A stretch of DNA of 64,000 nt from NCBI RefSeq assembly GCF_025989185.1, contig NZ_JAPDNT010000006.1, positions 1 to 64,000 of the forward strand, read 5' to 3'. The DNA comes from Limobrevibacterium gyesilva. GTDB taxonomy: Bacteria; Pseudomonadota; Alphaproteobacteria; Acetobacterales; Acetobacteraceae. Shown piece after piece: positions 1 to 8,748 of the stretch. Position 1 is the first letter of the stretch, and every line of letters begins with the position of its first letter. The translations under genes were made by a program, and so were the position numbers. The notes beneath the pieces were generated by a model that saw only the letters and a program-made list of their open reading frames with translations, made no database searches and was not told the DNA's origin.

Positions 1-128
1 CTCGTTGGACCTATCGGGCAGCAACAGCCCGCCACACGTACTTGAGCGCCGCCCCGCGGATCTCATCGAGGCCCGCGGCCGCAAGGCCAAAGAGGCCGGA
101 TAGATAGCTGCACCGACGACTCGTCGGA

Positions 129-1025
129 TCAACACGAATGTCCTTGCGGAGCGGGGACCGTCCATAGATAGGTCCAAAGCCGTGCTTTGCGGGTCCTGCC
201 CAGGCCCGGCTCCAGCACCGGCACTTCCGTGTCATCGGCGTGTACCCGCTCGCCCGCCATCACATGCTTGGCCAGGGCATCGACCAGCGGGCGTATCAGG
301 GCTGCGACCTGGCCCACCATGTCGGCCAGCGTTGAGCGGCTGAGGTCAATGTCCTCGCGGGCGTAGATCTCGGCTTGGCGGTGCAGAGGCAAGTGGTCGC
401 AGTATTTGCCGACCAGCACATGCGCCAGCAGACCAGGTCCGGCACGGCCGCGGCGGATGGGCAGGTTGGGCGCCGGCGCCTGCGCAATCGTCTCGCAACT
501 CCGGCAGGACAGCTTCGGGCGGACGTGCCGGATCACGCGAAATGATCCCGGCACATAGTCCAGGATCTCCGTGACGTCCTCGCCGAAGGGCCGCAAGGCG
601 CCGCCGCAGGCCGGGCAGGCGCAAGCAGCGGCGTGCTCGACGACGTCGCGCGGCAGAGCCTCGGGCAATGGCCGGCGGGCCGGCTTGCGTCCTCCAGCCT
701 CACTCTGCCCGTCCGCCGGGCCGTTGGCCGGGGTGATCTCGCCCAGCATCTCGTCAATGTCGGTGAGCGTCAGTTCGAGCTGCTCAACCTGGTCACGGAG
801 CTTCTCCGATGAGCGGCCAAACGTCAGTCGCAACAGCCTGGCAAGCCGCGATTTGAGCGCCTCGATCTCGAAGCGCTGCTCGATGAGCCCGGCCCTGGCC
901 GCAGCCAGATCCGCCTCCTGCGCCTGGCGGAGCGCCCTGCTCTGCGCCAACTCCGCGGTTTGCGCCAGCAACATCGCCTTCAAGGTGGCGACGTCGTCGG
1001 GCAATGCGGCAGTGGTGTCCGGCAT
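129..1025 (-). pseudogene. tnpC: IS66 family transposase TnpC, C-terminally truncated
   Basis: The product is the N-terminal 60 percent of an IS66 transposase. It begins with a coiled-coil leucine-rich stretch, then an IS66 zinc-binding segment (paired CPAC-like and CRSC motifs) and the start of the catalytic domain (GERVHADDTEVPVL, containing the first catalytic Asp). Family members are around 500 residues; this one has about 298 and ends in a foreign tail after RLWTYL. The start at 1025 is preferred over 1061 because it leaves the normal gap after tnpB. It is almost certainly inactive. Confidence 0.8.
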
Positions 1026-1088
1026 GACCGTAAATTCGCCGACACGTCCGCGTCGCGCCAAGCAAAACCTGACGCTGCCAGACCTGTC

Positions 1089-1436
1089 TCAGCCCATCAT
1101 CTCCGGCTGCCAGGTGCGTGCCGGCATCCGCCAGTCGATCCCTTCCGTGAGCATCGACAGCTGTGCCGGCGTCAGCGATACGACACCGTCTTTGGCTTGC
1201 GGCCACACGAACTTGCCCCGTTCCAGCCGCTTGGCATAGAGCACCAGGCCCTGACCGTCCCAGGCCAGAATCTTCAGCAGATGACCGCGGCGCCCCCGGA
1301 AGATGAACAGCGCACCGCCGAACGGATCGTGCCCGAGTTGCTGCTGCACCAGCGACGCAAGGCCATCAAAGCCGCGCCGCATGTCGGTCACCCCGGCCGC
1401 CACCCAGATGCGGACGCCTGGAGCGGGTGCGATCAT
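1089..1436 (-). CDS. tnpB: IS66 family accessory protein TnpB
   Basis: A 115-residue protein with the conserved IS66 Orf2 core: VTDMRRGFDGLASLVQ, the GHDPFGGALFIFRGRRG block, and WDGQGLVLYAKRLERG. Its role in IS66 transposition is accessory and not biochemically settled. The ATG at 1436 overlaps the tnpA stop by four bases (ATGA), which decides the start over longer upstream readings. The gene looks intact, although the element as a whole is truncated. Confidence 0.88.
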   Translation of the reverse strand: MIAPAPGVRIWVAAGVTDMRRGFDGLASLVQQQLGHDPFGGALFIFRGRRGHLLKILAWDGQGLVLYAKRLERGKFVWPQAKDGVVSLTPAQLSMLTEGIDWRMPARTWQPEMMG

Positions 1437-1858
1437 CCACGCAAGGCCGCAATGACACGACGCAGTGCCGGCAAGCTCACATCGCCACCGACGTGAACCC
1501 GGACGCCGCCGGCAAGCTCGATTTCGATCGAGCCCGCGGGCCGTGACACTGGAGGCGATGGCCGCGGCGGAGCCGGGGCAACACACGGCGGCGGGTTCTC
1601 CGAAGCGATCCGGACCGGCAGCAAGTGCGCGCCCGCGCCTGCCTCCACGTCCGGCTGCTCTCGTCGCCAGCGATAGATCAGGCTCGCGCAGATGCCGTTT
1701 CGCCGAGCGAGGTCCTTGACACCAACGCCGGCAGCCAGCGACTGCGTCACCATCTCGGCACGGAACCCAGCGTCGTGCGCTCGGCGCCGATCACCCACGA
1801 TCTCGATCCGTTGCATTGGAGCAGCCACTGTGGCCGCCTCACTTCTGTCCCCAGCCAT
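1433..1858 (-). CDS. tnpA: IS66 family TnpA (small helix-turn-helix Orf1)
   Basis: This is the first gene of the IS66 element. It has an N-terminal helix-turn-helix of the IS3/IS66 Orf1 type (AGVGVKDLARRNGICASLIYRWRRE), presumably for end recognition, followed by a proline-rich linker and a C-terminal SIEIELAGGVRVHVGGD segment typical of IS66 TnpA, which ends in a conserved LRRVIAAL helix. The stop overlaps the tnpB start. The start is uncertain: ATG at 1858 gives 141 residues and ATG at 1816 gives 127. Confidence 0.8.
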   Translation of the reverse strand: MAGDRSEAATVAAPMQRIEIVGDRRRAHDAGFRAEMVTQSLAAGVGVKDLARRNGICASLIYRWRREQPDVEAGAGAHLLPVRIASENPPPCVAPAPPRPSPPVSRPAGSIEIELAGGVRVHVGGDVSLPALRRVIAALRG

Positions 1859-1916
1859 GGCACTACGCTGAACCAGCCGCACCGCGCAGCACAAGGCGGA
1901 CTCGCCGGACGCTTAC

Positions 1917-2330
1917 GACGAACACGCCGACCTGGCAGTTCTCCACTCGCCCTGCCGTGCCGGAATACTGCCGCGCGACGCCGACTGAATGCGTACCCTT
2001 CTTGAGGAAACCGGTCTCATCGACCACCAGAACTCCGCCGGCATCCCCCAGCGTGGCGAGCACGTCGGCCCGCACCAGGTCGCGTAGCGTGTCCGCCTGC
2101 CAGGAGCTGCAGCCCAGCAAGGATTGCAGCCGGTATGGTCGTTCCAGCCCGGCTTGTTCAGCCAGTTGCCAGCCGGTCTTGCGTGCCACGCATGACAGCA
2201 GGCCGTCGATGAAGGCGCTGGCCGAGCGCCGTAACTCGGCCCGGCCAAAGGCCGAACTCAGCTGCGATTTGAAGGTGGTGAGTTCCAGTTCCCAGGCCAG
2301 CAGCGAACCGGACCATGTTGCAACCAGCAT
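1917..2330 (-). pseudogene. IS701-family transposase, N-terminal fragment interrupted by IS66
   Basis: The reading frame shows hallmark IS701 blocks: FIDGLLSCVARKTGWQLAEQ, RPYRLQSLLG, VLVVDETGFLKKGTHSVG and RQYSGTAGRVENCQVGVF. These include the first catalytic Asp (DETGF). Similarity ends at VGVFV, exactly where the IS66 terminus begins at 1916, so the rest of the gene was displaced by that insertion and is outside the window or lost. The ATG at 2330 is a plausible start. Confidence 0.82.
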
Positions 2331-2558
2331 TCCCTGATATTCCCGAATCAATGCGATACAGAGAGTCGGGGTTTCGCCCAAAACGCAACTGTAGTACTAG
2401 TCGACCGATCGCGCGGGCGGCCCAAGCGACTGTTCGGGATACCGGACAAAACAGCGGACGGAGCACCACGCTCTCCCACAAGCTCGCGCACCCCGGGCCG
2501 GGTCGGGCTTCCGTCCGCCGACGCCCGGTCAACTTACCGCCAATCGGGGCCGAGCGAG
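2331..2558. other. Inter-element spacer without recognisable gene
   Basis: The stretch lies between the 5' side of the IS701 fragment and the start of the IS1595 relic. It probably contains the IS701 left end, but no inverted repeat partner is left to define it. No convincing coding sequence is visible on either strand. Confidence 0.4.
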
Positions 2559-2579
2559 ACATACAAGGCACGGGCTCGG

Positions 2580-2963
2580 GTGGTTGCCAACGTGTCCGAG
2601 CACGAGGCGCGCCGGGTGTTGGACGAAACAGTCGATCCGTCGGCCCACCTGATGCGCGACGAGTGGAAGTCGTTCATGTCGATCGGTGAGGCCTTTGCTG
2701 CACGCGACACCGTCCGCCACTCGGAACGGGAATATGCGCGCGGCGCCGTCCATTCCAATTCAACCGAAGGCTTCGACAACCGCGTGCGCCGCACCGTCGC
2801 TGGCGTCTTCCATCACATAAGCCCGCCCCATGCCGACCTGTATCTCAATGAGATCGGCTTCCGTTGGTCCCAACGAGTGCTGGCCGGACATGCGAGGCGC
2901 CGGACACGCAAGGAGCGAGAGGTCGTCAAACCGCTGTGGTCTCGAATTACGCCCGCCCTGTAG
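2580..2963 (+). pseudogene. IS1595 (ISXO2-like) transposase, C-terminal fragment
   Basis: The 127-residue frame ends with the conserved ISXO2-like C-terminal block: YARGAVHSNSTEGFDNRVRR, then FHHISPPHADLYLNEIGFRW and RVLAGHARRRTRK. The VHSN-E-FDNRVRR stretch carries the last catalytic residues of this DDE/DDN family. The N-terminal two thirds, with the zinc ribbon and first catalytic Asp, are absent upstream. The open frame continues a few codons upstream of the GTG at 2580, consistent with a 5' truncation. It ends 13 bases from the convergent hyuB gene. Confidence 0.8.
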
Positions 2964-2969
2964 TTGCCC

Positions 2970-3000
2970 GCTGTCGTCAGGTCGGCTGTCGGACGACAGC
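2970..3000. terminator. Hairpin between the IS1595 relic and hyuB
   Basis: GCTGTCGTC at 2970-2978 pairs with GACGACAGC at 2992-3000 around a 13-base loop. It overlaps the stop codon of hyuB and lies between two convergent frames. No strong T-run follows on either side, so a terminator role is only plausible. Confidence 0.35.
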
Positions 3001-5040
3001 TGTGGCGAACACCGCAGGGCGGCGTCCCGATTCCCTCCGCCGTTGCTGTGTTTGGGTGATAAAGGCGACGCCCATCAGGCGCCCTTCGATTTGGCCCCAA
3101 TTGGCGCGAAGCCAGCCGGTGGCCACCGGCTCGCCTTGGAATTCGGCCCGCATTGCCACGAAGGCCACCTGCTTTGCCCGGTAGCGCAGGCTCGTCGGTA
3201 GGCCCGAGAGCAATCCGCTCAGTTCGTCTAGAACGGCAGCGGGAAACTGGCGCATATAGGCCGTCCGCTCCGGGCCGAAATCGAACCGGGGGGCGTCACT
3301 GGCTCGCTCGCCCGTCTGGCGTTTCGACGTCGTGGCCGCCTCATCGACCGCGCCCCGGTTGATCAGCACGCCATAGACATCCCGCGCCGCCTCAGCGCTG
3401 ATGAACCCGTCGAGGACATCGGCGAGCACCTTGGAAGTTGCCCGAGTCGTCGGGTCGCCATAGCCGCCGCCGCCGGGCGTGCGCAGGCTGATGACGTCGC
3501 CGGCGGAGAGGTGCTCGACATTGACCTTTCCGAGGCGCTTGGCCCGCGGCGTGTCGGGATTGAGCACGCAATCGCCCGGGGCACCGGCCCGCCCGCCATC
3601 GAGACCCCATGGTTGGAACTTGGTGCGCTCCATACCGCGCGCCGTGAATACGGTGTTCGGATGCATCAGCCGCACATCGAGGCGCAGCGCGCTGCCGCCG
3701 CGATGATTGCCGGCGCCGCCGCTGTCCGGAATGACCGAATAGGTCAGGACCCGCAGGCCGGCCTCATGTTCGAGAATCTCGCAGGGTGTGTTGCGCAGCG
3801 ACCCAAGTGAAATGTCGCAGCCTTCGACGCCATCGGCCCAGGGCCTGCCGCCGGACCCGCCGATCATCGGCTGGATGACCGTCACCTGGCGCTGACCGGT
3901 CTTGGGATCGATGGTCGAGATGGCCGGGATTGTCGCCTGGCCGGCGCCGGCCGCCGGAACCGTGCCGGGGAAGGCGCCCGCCAGCGCGCCCTGCACGATG
4001 GTGAAGATCAGCTGCGTCAGCGCATAGCGCACGCCGGTCGCGGCCGGAAAGCGCGCATTGACGACGGTGCCCTCGGGCGCCGTGAAGCGGAACGGCCGGA
4101 TGAGGCCGGCATTGATCGGCAACCCCGGGTCACGGGTGCGGAAGAACCCGAACATGGCGAGACACAGGAACGGATGGCGTCCGTTGGTCGCCAGGTTGAA
4201 CGCCGCCTGCACCTGCGGATCGGAGCCGGTAAAGTCGAAATGCAGGCCGTCGGCGCCGTCCTTCGACACTTGCAGCTTGACGCGCACCGGCACGTCGGAG
4301 ACGAAATCGTCCTCGAGATAGTCCTCGAAGCTCCATGCCGTCGCGGGCATCGTACGGATGATGTCGCGGGTACGGCGTTCGGTATAGTCGATCAGCGCCT
4401 CGCGCCCCTCGCGAACTGCGTCCAGCCCCCATTTCACCACAGCCTGCCGGACGCGTGTGTCGGCGATCCCCAGAGCCGAAATAACGGCATTGAGATCTCC
4501 CCAGTTCTTGTCGGGAATACGCACGTTGGAGAGAAGGAACTCCTTGACGTCCTCCTGCAGGACGCCCTCGCGGTAGAGCTTTTTCGGCGTGATGCGGATG
4601 CCTTCCTGGAAAATCTCGTAGGCGCTCGGCTGGATGCTGCCGGCGACGATCCCGCCCATGTCCGACGAGTGGATGAAGGCCCAGGCGAAGGCGACCAGTT
4701 CGCCTTCCGCGAAGATCGGCTTCAAGAGGTGATAGTCAGGAAGGTGGGTCGAGACGCCCTTGGTGGCGAAGGGGCAGTTGGCAATGCCGATATCGCCTTC
4801 GCGCCATGGTGCGAGAGAGGCGATGAAGGTCGAGTAATCGATGCCGATATAGCTTTGGGCGCCGATCGAGACCGGAAATGCGAAATGCTGCCCAGCCGGC
4901 GTGATCAAGCCGGTCGTGAAGTCCTGACTTTCCTTGATGAAGGTCGTGTAGGCCGTACGCTCCAGCGTGTAGCCGGCAGCTTCGGCCGCGGCTCGGAAAT
5001 AGTTGTTGAAGATGCCGAGAAGGACGCCGTCGACGCTCAT
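2977..5040 (-). CDS. hyuB: Hydantoinase B / oxoprolinase family protein HyuB
   Basis: A 687-residue protein of the HyuB (N-methylhydantoinase B / 5-oxoprolinase C-terminal part) family. Family members act with HyuA in ATP-dependent opening or carboxylation of cyclic amides and ketones; the exact substrate cannot be read from sequence. Typical blocks are ERTAYTTFIKES near the N-terminus, HSSDMGG (about residue 125), FDFTGSDPQVQAAFN and the C-terminal TPGGGGYGDP. The start overlaps the hyuA stop by ATGA, so the two are translationally coupled. The last 30 or so residues are unusually basic and end next to an IS1595 relic, so the native C-terminus may have been altered. Confidence 0.88.
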   Translation of the reverse strand: MSVDGVLLGIFNNYFRAAAEAAGYTLERTAYTTFIKESQDFTTGLITPAGQHFAFPVSIGAQSYIGIDYSTFIASLAPWREGDIGIANCPFATKGVSTHLPDYHLLKPIFAEGELVAFAWAFIHSSDMGGIVAGSIQPSAYEIFQEGIRITPKKLYREGVLQEDVKEFLLSNVRIPDKNWGDLNAVISALGIADTRVRQAVVKWGLDAVREGREALIDYTERRTRDIIRTMPATAWSFEDYLEDDFVSDVPVRVKLQVSKDGADGLHFDFTGSDPQVQAAFNLATNGRHPFLCLAMFGFFRTRDPGLPINAGLIRPFRFTAPEGTVVNARFPAATGVRYALTQLIFTIVQGALAGAFPGTVPAAGAGQATIPAISTIDPKTGQRQVTVIQPMIGGSGGRPWADGVEGCDISLGSLRNTPCEILEHEAGLRVLTYSVIPDSGGAGNHRGGSALRLDVRLMHPNTVFTARGMERTKFQPWGLDGGRAGAPGDCVLNPDTPRAKRLGKVNVEHLSAGDVISLRTPGGGGYGDPTTRATSKVLADVLDGFISAEAARDVYGVLINRGAVDEAATTSKRQTGERASDAPRFDFGPERTAYMRQFPAAVLDELSGLLSGLPTSLRYRAKQVAFVAMRAEFQGEPVATGWLRANWGQIEGRLMGVAFITQTQQRRRESGRRPAVFATAVVRQPT

Positions 5041-7091
5041 TGCGCTGGTCTTTCCATGATGAGCGTGCCGGATTCATGTGCGAGCGCATTCCATCCCGGC
5101 GCGACATAGATCGTGGTGTCATCTTGTTCGACGATGGCCGGCCCGGCGATGCTGGTGCCGATGGCCATGGCCTGGCGTGAGAGGACCGGAACCGGCACGA
5201 AGCGGCCGCCGACCACCAGCGGACGCGTGGTGTCTCGTGCAGCAGCCTTGGCTTCGATTTTCGAGCCTCCTCCCGCGAAAGGCTTCTCGGTCGCCCCGGC
5301 AATGGTCAGACGCAGGTCGACGATCTCCACCGGTGCTGCAGCGTCGGCATGGGCGAACATGGCGCGGTGGCGCTGGTGGAATGCCGCGGAGATCGACGCC
5401 AGATCGCCGCTGGTCAGCCAGTCCGGCTCCACCGCGACGTCGATCTCGTAGGACTGGCCGATATAGCGCATGTCGGCCGCCACATCGAAGCGATGGCCGG
5501 CAAGCCCGGGGGATTCGCTGGCAAGCCAGGTCGTCGCCCGGTCGCGAAGGTCGCGCAAGGCGTCCGCGAGCACGCCCCGGGCTTCCGCCAGCGGCAGGAC
5601 GATGGATCGCACGAACGGTTTTGAGACATCGGAGAGCAACGCGCCGAGAGAACAGAGCGTTCCCGGATTGGCCGGGACGATGATCCGGCGAATGCCGAGT
5701 TCCTCGGCTACGGGTGCCGCGAGCAATGGACCGGCGCCGCCGAACGGCAGCAGCGCATAGTCGCGTACCGACACGCCCTGCTTGGCGGCGAGGTTGGACA
5801 ATTCGGCATAGATCGAGCTGACCGCCACCTGGATGACCGCCTCGACCGTGCCGGCCTCGTCGCGGCCAAGCCGGCCCGAAAGCGACACGAGTGCGCGGCG
5901 CGCTGCGTCCACCGAGATGTCCAGCCGACCGCCGGCAAAGGTCCTGGGGTTGAGGAAGCCGCCCACGAGAAAGGCATCGGTCACCGCCGGCACGGTGCCG
6001 CCCTTGCCGTAGCAGACCGGTCCCGGATCGGCGCCGACGCTGGTCGGACCGACGCGCATCACGCCCATCTCGTCGACGGTGATGATCGACCCACCGCCGG
6101 CGCCGATTGACGAGACGCCGATCACCGGCATCAGCAACGGGAAGTCCGCGACGTGTTCGCTCTGGCTGATGCGCGGAACGCCGCCGTCGACGAAGGCAAC
6201 ATCCGCGCTGGTGCCGCCGATGTCGAGGGTGACGAAATCGCCGACGCCGACGAGCCGCGCCGCCTCGACCGCGCCCATCACGCCGGCCGCCGGCCCGGAA
6301 AGCAAGGTCTCGACCGGAAAGCGCCGGGCGCTTGCCGCGGTGACGATACCGCCGGCCGACTGAGTTATGAACGGCGTCGCGTCCAGCCCCACGCTTTCCA
6401 GCCGCGTCTGGAGATCGCCCAGATAGCCGTCGACCTTCGGCATGACATAGGCGTTCATGATCGAGATCAGCGCCCGCTCATATTCTCGCATGCGCGGCCA
6501 GATTTCATGAGAGCAGCAGACGAAGAGATCAGGCGCCTTGGCGCCGATCCAGTCGCGCGCGCGCTGCTCGTGAACGGGGTTGCGATAAGCGTGCATGAAG
6601 CAGACGACGAGGCCGTCGAGCCCCGCTGCGCGTGCCGCGTCGATCGCGACATCGACGTCGGCGTCGACGAAATCGGTCTCGATCTCGCCATCGGGGCCGA
6701 GGCGCTCGGTGATCTCGAACACATGCCGCCTCGGCAGCAGCGGCTCCGGCCGTCCGGTCCGCCAGTGATAGGGTGTCGGCATCCGCAGCCGCTGGATGAC
6801 GAGCAGATCACGAAAGCCGCGGGTCACCAGCATCCCGAGTCTGGCGCCGTCGCGCTCGATCAGCGTGTTGAGCGCGATGGTCGTGCCATGGACGAAATAG
6901 CCGATGTCAGAGGGCTGGACGTTATGCTCCGTGGCAAGGCGCTCGAGGCCGCTGATGACGCCCGCGGCCGGTCGGGCTCGTGTGGTTGGAACCTTCATGG
7001 TCACGAAGCGGCGCTCGTCGGCGAGCCAGAGCGCGAAATCGGTGAACGTTCCGCCGATATCGATGCCGAGACTGTGCTGTGGGTACATCAT
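5037..7091 (-). CDS. hyuA: Hydantoinase A / oxoprolinase family protein HyuA
   Basis: A 684-residue ATP-binding subunit of the hydantoinase/oxoprolinase family, with an ASKHA-like fold. The N-terminal phosphate loop GIDIGGTFTDFAL lies at residues 9-21, and a second nucleotide-binding motif, TLDIGGTSADVAFV, in the middle. GAGGGSI and LPFGGAGPL are further family blocks. It is expected to phosphorylate the substrate amide or enol and pass it to HyuB. The start at 7091 is chosen because it forms an ATGA overlap with the upstream permease stop. It belongs to a six-gene operon with an ABC importer, so the substrate is likely imported. Confidence 0.9.
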   Translation of the reverse strand: MMYPQHSLGIDIGGTFTDFALWLADERRFVTMKVPTTRARPAAGVISGLERLATEHNVQPSDIGYFVHGTTIALNTLIERDGARLGMLVTRGFRDLLVIQRLRMPTPYHWRTGRPEPLLPRRHVFEITERLGPDGEIETDFVDADVDVAIDAARAAGLDGLVVCFMHAYRNPVHEQRARDWIGAKAPDLFVCCSHEIWPRMREYERALISIMNAYVMPKVDGYLGDLQTRLESVGLDATPFITQSAGGIVTAASARRFPVETLLSGPAAGVMGAVEAARLVGVGDFVTLDIGGTSADVAFVDGGVPRISQSEHVADFPLLMPVIGVSSIGAGGGSIITVDEMGVMRVGPTSVGADPGPVCYGKGGTVPAVTDAFLVGGFLNPRTFAGGRLDISVDAARRALVSLSGRLGRDEAGTVEAVIQVAVSSIYAELSNLAAKQGVSVRDYALLPFGGAGPLLAAPVAEELGIRRIIVPANPGTLCSLGALLSDVSKPFVRSIVLPLAEARGVLADALRDLRDRATTWLASESPGLAGHRFDVAADMRYIGQSYEIDVAVEPDWLTSGDLASISAAFHQRHRAMFAHADAAAPVEIVDLRLTIAGATEKPFAGGGSKIEAKAAARDTTRPLVVGGRFVPVPVLSRQAMAIGTSIAGPAIVEQDDTTIYVAPGWNALAHESGTLIMERPAQ

Positions 7092-7891
7092 TCTACTCTC
7101 CCGGGCCCGGAAAGCCCGAACAGGCGCCCCGTCACGACGACGACGGCCAGGATGAGGGCGATCTGGATCGCCGAAGCGGCGGCGACCAGCGGCGACTGGT
7201 CCCATTCCATGAAGGTGAAAAGCCGCATCGGCAGCGTGATGGTCTCCGGCCCGGAGATGAAGATCGCCAGGTAGATGTCCGAGAACGAGATGATCAGCGC
7301 GAAGATGAAACCGGAGAGCAGCGAACTGCGGATGATCGGCATCGTCACCAGCCGGAATGTCTGCCAGCGGGTGGCGCCCAGCATGCGGGCGGCTTCTTGC
7401 ACTGAGAGCTCGACCGCCCGCATACCGACCGCGACCGTCCGCGTGGCATAGGGCATGGTGATGAGCACATGGCCAAGGATCATGCCCCAGAGCGCGCCCG
7501 TGACGTCGAGCCAGGCGAACGCCAGCAGGAGCGACAGGCCGATCAGCACGCGTGGCACATAGAGCGGCGCCATCAGCAGCGTCTCGAGCGACGCGCTCGA
7601 TGACCTGGAGCGCGCCAGCGCTATTCCGGCCATCGTGCCGAGCGCGGTCGATATGGCGGCGGCGATCAGCCCGAGCTTCAGGCTGACGACCAGCGAGGTG
7701 ACGAAGTCGCCGTTTTCGACGAAGGCCCTGAACCAGCGCAGTGTCAAGCCCTGAGGCGGGAAAGTCATGTCATCGCTGTCGTTGAAGGCTTCGATCAGCA
7801 CGACGATGATCGGCGCCAGTACGAAGGCGAGCGTCAAGGCGGTCACGATCGACACCGCGATCCACACCGGCGAGCGCTTGTTCCCCGTCAT
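7088..7891 (-). CDS. ABC transporter permease, PotC-like
   Basis: A 267-residue inner-membrane permease of the spermidine/putrescine/opine (PotC) type. It has about six hydrophobic helices, starting with one near residues 12-33. The cytoplasmic EAA loop, which contacts the ATPase, is clear: VQEAARMLGATRWQTFRLVT. It overlaps both the preceding permease and hyuA by four bases, which shows operon membership. It is the second of two permeases and probably forms a heterodimer with the product of 7888-8748. Confidence 0.9.
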   Translation of the reverse strand: MTGNKRSPVWIAVSIVTALTLAFVLAPIIVVLIEAFNDSDDMTFPPQGLTLRWFRAFVENGDFVTSLVVSLKLGLIAAAISTALGTMAGIALARSRSSSASLETLLMAPLYVPRVLIGLSLLLAFAWLDVTGALWGMILGHVLITMPYATRTVAVGMRAVELSVQEAARMLGATRWQTFRLVTMPIIRSSLLSGFIFALIISFSDIYLAIFISGPETITLPMRLFTFMEWDQSPLVAAASAIQIALILAVVVVTGRLFGLSGPGRVE

Positions 7892-8748
7892 AGGCCCTGC
7901 GCTTTCTGCGGAACAAAACGCAGGTAGCCGTAGATCAGGGCCGACGACACGACGACCATGACCATGCCGACGGCCGAACTGAACGGCCAGTTGTAGCTGA
8001 CCAGCATCGAGTCATATGCGATGGCGCTGATCATCTTGACCTGTGCGCCCCCGAGCAGGGCCGGCAGGGCATAGGCGGTGATGGCAAGCGAAAAGACGAT
8101 CAGCGATCCCGAGATGATGCCGGGGACGCTCAACGGCAGCGTCACCTTGAAGAAGGCCTGCGCCGGCGCGGCGCCGAGCGCTCGCGCGGCTTCCTCGACC
8201 GATGGCGGGATGTCTTTCAGGACGGCGATAAGCGGCACGACCATGAAGGGCAGCAGCACCTCGACCAGCCCGAGGACCACCGCCGTGACGCTGTTCAGCA
8301 TGCGCAGCGGCATGTCGATCACGCCGAGCCGGAGCAGCACGGCATTGACCACGCCGTTATAGCCGAGCAGCACCATCCAGCCGTAGGCGCGCACCACCAG
8401 GCTGATCATCATCGGCACAAAGACGAGATAGACGAGCAGCGGTTGCAGGCGGCTCTTCGTCCGCGCCAAGAAGAAGGCAACGGGATAGCCGAGTACCAGC
8501 GACAGGACCGTCACGGTCACGCCGAGTTGCACCGTCTTGGCGATGACGCCGAGATAGAATGCATCGCCGAGAAAGCGCCGGTAGTTCTCGAAGGTCAACG
8601 CATAGTTCGTGATTTTGCCCGGCACAAACTCCCAGAAGCTGAACAGCAGCATCAGGCCGAGCGGCGCGACAAGTACCGCCGCGATCACCGCAATGCTCGG
8701 CGCGGTCAGCCAGCACGAGTGCGACATGAGGGGCGCTTTGCTGGCCAT
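7888..8748 (-). CDS. ABC transporter permease, PotB-like
   Basis: A 286-residue permease with a first membrane helix near residues 14-36 and an EAA loop (VEEAARALGAAPAQAFFKV). The ATG at 8748 overlaps the stop of the ATPase gene as TGATG, and upstream in-frame codons lie inside that gene, so the shorter start is preferred. The partner is the PotC-like permease downstream. The family moves polyamines, opines, phosphonates or similar small polar substrates; the neighbouring HyuAB points to a lactam, hydantoin or amide. Confidence 0.88.
   Translation of the reverse strand: MASKAPLMSHSCWLTAPSIAVIAAVLVAPLGLMLLFSFWEFVPGKITNYALTFENYRRFLGDAFYLGVIAKTVQLGVTVTVLSLVLGYPVAFFLARTKSRLQPLLVYLVFVPMMISLVVRAYGWMVLLGYNGVVNAVLLRLGVIDMPLRMLNSVTAVVLGLVEVLLPFMVVPLIAVLKDIPPSVEEAARALGAAPAQAFFKVTLPLSVPGIISGSLIVFSLAITAYALPALLGGAQVKMISAIAYDSMLVSYNWPFSSAVGMVMVVVSSALIYGYLRFVPQKAQGL

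Larger units (their letters stand above)
165..1916 (-). mobile_element. IS66-family element, partial, inserted in an IS701 transposase gene
   Basis: Three genes in the canonical IS66 order (tnpA 1433-1858, tnpB 1089-1436, tnpC 129-1025) run leftward. On the minus strand the upstream end reads GTAAGCG starting at 1916, the typical IS66 terminus, and exactly there the reading frame of an IS701 transposase stops matching its family. The distal end is missing: tnpC loses similarity at about position 165, so the element was cut by a later event or deletion, leaving unrecognised sequence at 1-164. Confidence 0.8.
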
